A stretch of DNA of 8,553 nt from an uncultured Actinomycetes bacterium (GTDB lineage: Bacteria; Actinomycetota; Actinomycetes; S36-B12). Position 1 is the stretch's first letter; each line of letters begins with the position of its first letter. The translations under genes and the position numbers were made by a program. The stretch lies in contig CAINGG010000337.1 in NCBI GenBank assembly GCA_903848435.1, forward strand, positions 1 to 8,553, in the 5' to 3' direction. Below are positions 6,501 through 8,553 of the stretch, one piece after another. The notes beneath the pieces were generated by a model. It was not told the origin of the DNA. It worked only from the letters and a program-made list of their open reading frames with translations, and made no database searches.

Positions 6501-8409
6501 CATCGGCGACATGAGCGGCGATGTCTTCGGCAACGGCATGCTGCTGTCCGAGCACATCCGACTGCTCGCCGCCTTCGACCACCGTCACATCTTCCTCGAT
6601 CCCGATCCCGATCCCGTGGCGTCCTTTGCGGAGCGACGTCGACTCTTCGACCTGCCGCGCTCGTCGTGGGAGGACTACGACGTGTCGACCATCTCTCCTG
6701 GAGGCGGTGTCTACCCGCGGTCGGCGAAGTCCATTCCGGTGACGCCGCAGGTGCGGGCCGCGCTCGCCATCGAGGACGACGTCACAGCGCTCACGCCGGC
6801 CGATCTCATCCACCGGATTCTCACGGCTCCGGTCGATCTGCTGTGGAACGGTGGCATCGGCACCTATGTCAAGGCGCAGACAGAGACGGATGCGGCGGTC
6901 GGCGACAAGGCGAATGACGCCGTTCGCGTGGATGGGCACGCCCTGCGGTGCCGCGTCGTCGGCGAGGGCGGCAATCTCGGCCTCACCCAATTGGGCCGTG
7001 TCGAGGCCTCTCGCCATGGAGTGAAACTCAACACGGATGCCATCGACAACTCGGCGGGTGTCGACACCTCCGACCACGAGGTCAACATCAAGATCCTGCT
7101 GGACAGCGCCGTCCGAGAGGGCGACCTGTCCGAGCACGACCGTGACTCACTGCTGGCGTCGATGACCGATGAGGTTGCCGACCTCGTCCTGCGCGACAAC
7201 TACGAGCAAAACGTCCTGCTTGGCAATGCTCGCGCCAATGCCCCGGCACTGATCTCCGTGCACCAGCGCCTCATGGATGACCTCGTTGCGCGTGGCGTGC
7301 TCAACCGTGCGCTGGAGTACCTCCCGGACGAGGAGGAGATCGTCACGCGGGCGGCTGCCGGGCAGGGCCTGACATCCCCGGAGCTGGCGGTGCTCGCGGC
7401 GTACTCCAAGATCGCGCTCACCGGCGATCTTGCCGAGGCCCACCTGGCCGATGACCCATGGTTCGCCCGGCAGCTCATCGACTACTTCCCCCGCGCCCTG
7501 CGCGAGCAGTTTGCGGAGCGGATCAACCACCACCCGCTGCGTGAGGCCATCGTGACGACCGCGGTGGTCAATCAGCTCATCAATGACGGCGGCATCAGCG
7601 TGGTCTTCCGCGCCTGTGAGGAGACCGGCACCACCCCGCTTGAGGCGGTCCGTGCCGCGGCCGCCGTCACGGCCATCTTCGACCTGCCGGCATTCTGGGA
7701 TCGCGTCAACCACCTCGACAACCTCGTGCCCACGGTTGGCCAGGACGCGCTCTACCTGCAGTCGCGACGACTGCTCGATCGGGCGATGCGGTGGTTCCTG
7801 CAGACCCGTGGTGCGCGCATCGACGTGACGAGCGAGGTCGAGCGGTTCCGTCCCACCGTGCAGCAGTTGGCGCCGCTGGTGCCGGATGCCCTTGTCGGCC
7901 TGGAGCGCGAACGCATGGACGCCGTCGCCGCGGAGATTGCCTCCGTGGGCGCGCCCGCTGACCTCGCCACCGAGGCGGCCGCCATGCTCGAGGTGTTCGC
8001 GCTGCTCGATGTCGTGCAGATCGCCGACCGCACCGGTCAGCCCGCCTCCGAGATCATGCCGCTGTACTTCAAGCTGTCGGAGAGATACGACGTCGACCAA
8101 CTTCTCCGGCGCATCACCGCTCTGCCGCGCGGTGATCGATGGACGGCGCTGGCCAGGCAGGCCCTGCGCACGGATCTCTATGCGGCCCTGGCCGGCCTGA
8201 CCCGCAGCATCGTGCAGTCCACCCCGGCGGGTGAGGATCCCCTCCAGCGGATCCTGGCGTGGGAGGACCGCTACAGCGAGGGCCTCGGTCGTGCGAAGTC
8301 CACGCTCGATCAGATTGCCGCTCACGAGACCGGCGACTTGGCGACCTTGTCGGTGGCGCTGCGCGTGCTGCGCAACCTCGTCGCCCAGGGGCAGTCCAGC
8401 GGCGGGTAG
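3559..8409 (+). CDS. gdh: NAD-specific glutamate dehydrogenase, large (~180 kDa) type
   Basis: This cytosolic enzyme of 1616 residues oxidatively deaminates L-glutamate to 2-oxoglutarate and ammonium with NAD+. The length is normal for the large bacterial GDH (Bac_GDH) class. The N-terminal half holds ACT-like regulatory regions: TVVEIVTDDMPFL at about 96-108, FTFLGYRVYDL near 230-240, and RFVSCLVYIPRDRYTT in the third. A mostly helical linker follows. The catalytic core includes GGLRWSDR (811-818), lysines 831, 836 and 846 in the LVKAQEVKNA...GAKGGF block, the dinucleotide-binding GIGDMSGDVFGNGM (981-994), LLWNGGIGTYVK (1094-1105), GEGGNLG (1135-1141) and DNSAGVD (1163-1169). The helical C-terminal region (about 1200-1616) is complete and ends with the usual LSVALRVLRNLV. 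In mycobacteria this class is inhibited by the FHA protein GarA; whether that holds here is not visible. It sits 21 bases after the patatin gene. The GATCCC triplet repeat at 6598-6615 encodes a normal Asp-Pro run of the family. Confidence 0.97.
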   Translation: MARSRAHGGDTAASVPPPHLESVTVLAEGNPLIEELDPYYYYRHVPDDDIADRTPEDLLGAMVSHIELASDRPAGVARVRVFTPTVESDGWSCGRTVVEIVTDDMPFLVASVSSELARLGRALHLVIHPVVSVVRDGDGNLLSIGEAEGEGIRESWIHIEIDRGPGDPARIESALRHVLGDVRAAVDDWPKMLETVLATSQQLVEHPPASVPREEADEAAALLAWLADDNFTFLGYRVYDLVEDSAGDQLRAVPNSGLGILRSSVDNDASPRYLTPEVAARAREPRILVLTTANSRSTIQRPAYLDYVGVKRFDDAGRVIGEQRFLGLFAGAAYSHSVRDIPLLRSTADRVLDILGFDDTSHSGKDVLQFLETYPRDELFQLEPEPLARVALAVHQLAERRQTRLFVHRDPYGRFVSCLVYIPRDRYTTAVRLEVQEILRRAFDGASVDYTARVSESVLARLHVVVRAAPGKVIGTADTAAVQEQITEAVRSWDDTFAQVLRERVGEDRAEALEAVYGGGFPVSYQQDVPADAAVRDVLLAETIGDEGDVRLRLYAPLGRDSRERRLKVMREGLPISLSQVLPVLSSLGVLIEEEHPYELVRQGQSPLYVYDLGFRLPMGAISDHERLRELFEDAYLALWEGRCEADSLNALVVTGGLDWRQVVILRAYVRYLQQSGNSLGQEFAEGSLIAHHEIARLLIEFFEARFDPSREEGRRSTQEEIAARILRALDSVSSLDQDRILRSLFGMMRATLRTNAYRRDEAGRHLDRLSIKVNARDVPELPLPRPFAEIWVYSPRVEGVHLRFGPVARGGLRWSDRRADFRTEVLGLVKAQEVKNAVIVPVGAKGGFVPKVLPDPATDRDAWLAEGRAAYATFIRGLLDITDNRADGQIVPPPDVVRHDGDDPYLVVAADKGTATFSDLANSVAAEYSFWLGDAFASGGSAGYDHKAMGITARGAWMSVQRHFRELGIDTQTQDFTVAGIGDMSGDVFGNGMLLSEHIRLLAAFDHRHIFLDPDPDPVASFAERRRLFDLPRSSWEDYDVSTISPGGGVYPRSAKSIPVTPQVRAALAIEDDVTALTPADLIHRILTAPVDLLWNGGIGTYVKAQTETDAAVGDKANDAVRVDGHALRCRVVGEGGNLGLTQLGRVEASRHGVKLNTDAIDNSAGVDTSDHEVNIKILLDSAVREGDLSEHDRDSLLASMTDEVADLVLRDNYEQNVLLGNARANAPALISVHQRLMDDLVARGVLNRALEYLPDEEEIVTRAAAGQGLTSPELAVLAAYSKIALTGDLAEAHLADDPWFARQLIDYFPRALREQFAERINHHPLREAIVTTAVVNQLINDGGISVVFRACEETGTTPLEAVRAAAAVTAIFDLPAFWDRVNHLDNLVPTVGQDALYLQSRRLLDRAMRWFLQTRGARIDVTSEVERFRPTVQQLAPLVPDALVGLERERMDAVAAEIASVGAPADLATEAAAMLEVFALLDVVQIADRTGQPASEIMPLYFKLSERYDVDQLLRRITALPRGDRWTALARQALRTDLYAALAGLTRSIVQSTPAGEDPLQRILAWEDRYSEGLGRAKSTLDQIAAHETGDLATLSVALRVLRNLVAQGQSSGG

Positions 8410-8412
8410 ATT
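8407..8412 (+). promoter_or_regulatory. Candidate -10 element (TAGATT) overlapping the GDH stop, for leaderless adenosine deaminase
   Basis: TAGATT fits TAnnnT, and its first three bases are the TAG stop codon of the glutamate dehydrogenase gene. Exactly six bases (CGTCGC) separate it from ATG 8419. No purine-rich Shine-Dalgarno lies in the nine-base gap, so a transcript starting at the ATG is the simplest explanation for initiation. No clear -35 is seen inside the end of the dehydrogenase gene. Translational coupling to the upstream gene is the alternative. Confidence 0.42.
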
Positions 8413-8418
8413 CGTCGC

Positions 8419-8553
8419 ATGGCGCTGGACGAGGAGACGATCCGGGGCCTGCCCAAGGTCCTTCTCCACGACCACCTCGATGGGGGACTGCGCCCGGCCA
8501 CCGTCGCCGAGCTGGCCGAGCAGACCGGATACGCGGGATTGCCGACTACCGAC
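8419..8553 (+). CDS. add: Adenosine deaminase, N-terminal part (3' end outside window)
   Basis: The 45 visible codons run to the right edge without a stop. The segment LPKVLLHDHLDGGLRP (residues 11-26) matches the first conserved block of adenosine deaminases: His17 and His19 form the HxH zinc ligands and Asp21-Gly22 the following LDG. The family converts adenosine (or deoxyadenosine) to inosine and ammonia in purine salvage. The Gly-Gly-Leu-Arg-Pro version agrees with actinobacterial enzymes as I recall them. The remaining catalytic residues (later His, Glu and Asp) are beyond the window, so completeness and exact substrate (adenosine, adenine or a modified nucleoside) cannot be settled. ATG 8419 is placed nine bases after the glutamate dehydrogenase stop, with zinc ligands at the usual distance from the N-terminus. 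Confidence 0.85.
   Translation, partial: MALDEETIRGLPKVLLHDHLDGGLRPATVAELAEQTGYAGLPTTD

Noticed and set aside
6598..6615. Tandem GATCCC x3 repeat
   Set aside because: It encodes an Asp-Pro run (FLDPDPDPVASF) that fits the normal sequence of large glutamate dehydrogenases at this place. No sign of a regulatory or unstable repeat.
7147..8475. A 442-codon minus-strand open frame over the end of the glutamate dehydrogenase
   Set aside because: It is antisense to conserved coding sequence and runs into the adenosine deaminase start. The composition is low-complexity and no motif is visible.
1..8553. Search for mobile elements, CRISPR repeats, tRNA genes, toxin-antitoxin or defence genes
   Set aside because: Intergenic space is minimal, all genes are co-directional metabolic or housekeeping types, base composition looks uniform, and no direct or inverted repeats of note were seen.

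Overview
The window is a compact, high-GC stretch (strong G/C preference at third codon positions, very short intergenic gaps). It reads as chromosomal core sequence from an actinobacterium. Three things point there: a ~180 kDa-class NAD-dependent glutamate dehydrogenase, a bacterial wax ester synthase/diacylglycerol acyltransferase (WS/DGAT), and start sites that look leaderless. I cannot name the genus from sequence alone. I see no RNA gene, insertion sequence, CRISPR array, phage gene or other mobile element, and no gene-free stretch above 60 bases.

All six genes lie on the + strand. In order they are: the C-terminal end of a MinD/CpaE-like P-loop ATPase (cut by the left edge, stop at 433); a HAD-family hydrolase (454-1095); a WS/DGAT acyltransferase (start most likely GTG 1146, stop 2555); a patatin-like phospholipase (2560-3537); a full-length large NAD-glutamate dehydrogenase (3559-8409); and the first 45 codons of an adenosine deaminase (8419 to the right edge).

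The acyltransferase and patatin genes are separated by only four bases and probably form a translationally coupled pair that acts on neutral lipids or membrane acyl chains, one building esters and one hydrolysing them. The glutamate dehydrogenase follows 21 bases later with a strong Shine-Dalgarno sequence of its own. It deaminates glutamate to 2-oxoglutarate and ammonium and so links amino-acid catabolism to the TCA cycle. The adenosine deaminase opening just after it also releases ammonia, but a functional link is only suggested by position.

This is largely an ordinary housekeeping and metabolic region, and I found no convincing undescribed system. The points worth a second look are modest. 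Three starts (HAD, acyltransferase, adenosine deaminase) share the same layout: a -10-like hexamer, exactly six bases, then the start codon, with no Shine-Dalgarno. The acyltransferase has His-Gln in place of the usual His-His of its active-site motif. The HAD protein lacks the second aspartate of motif I.
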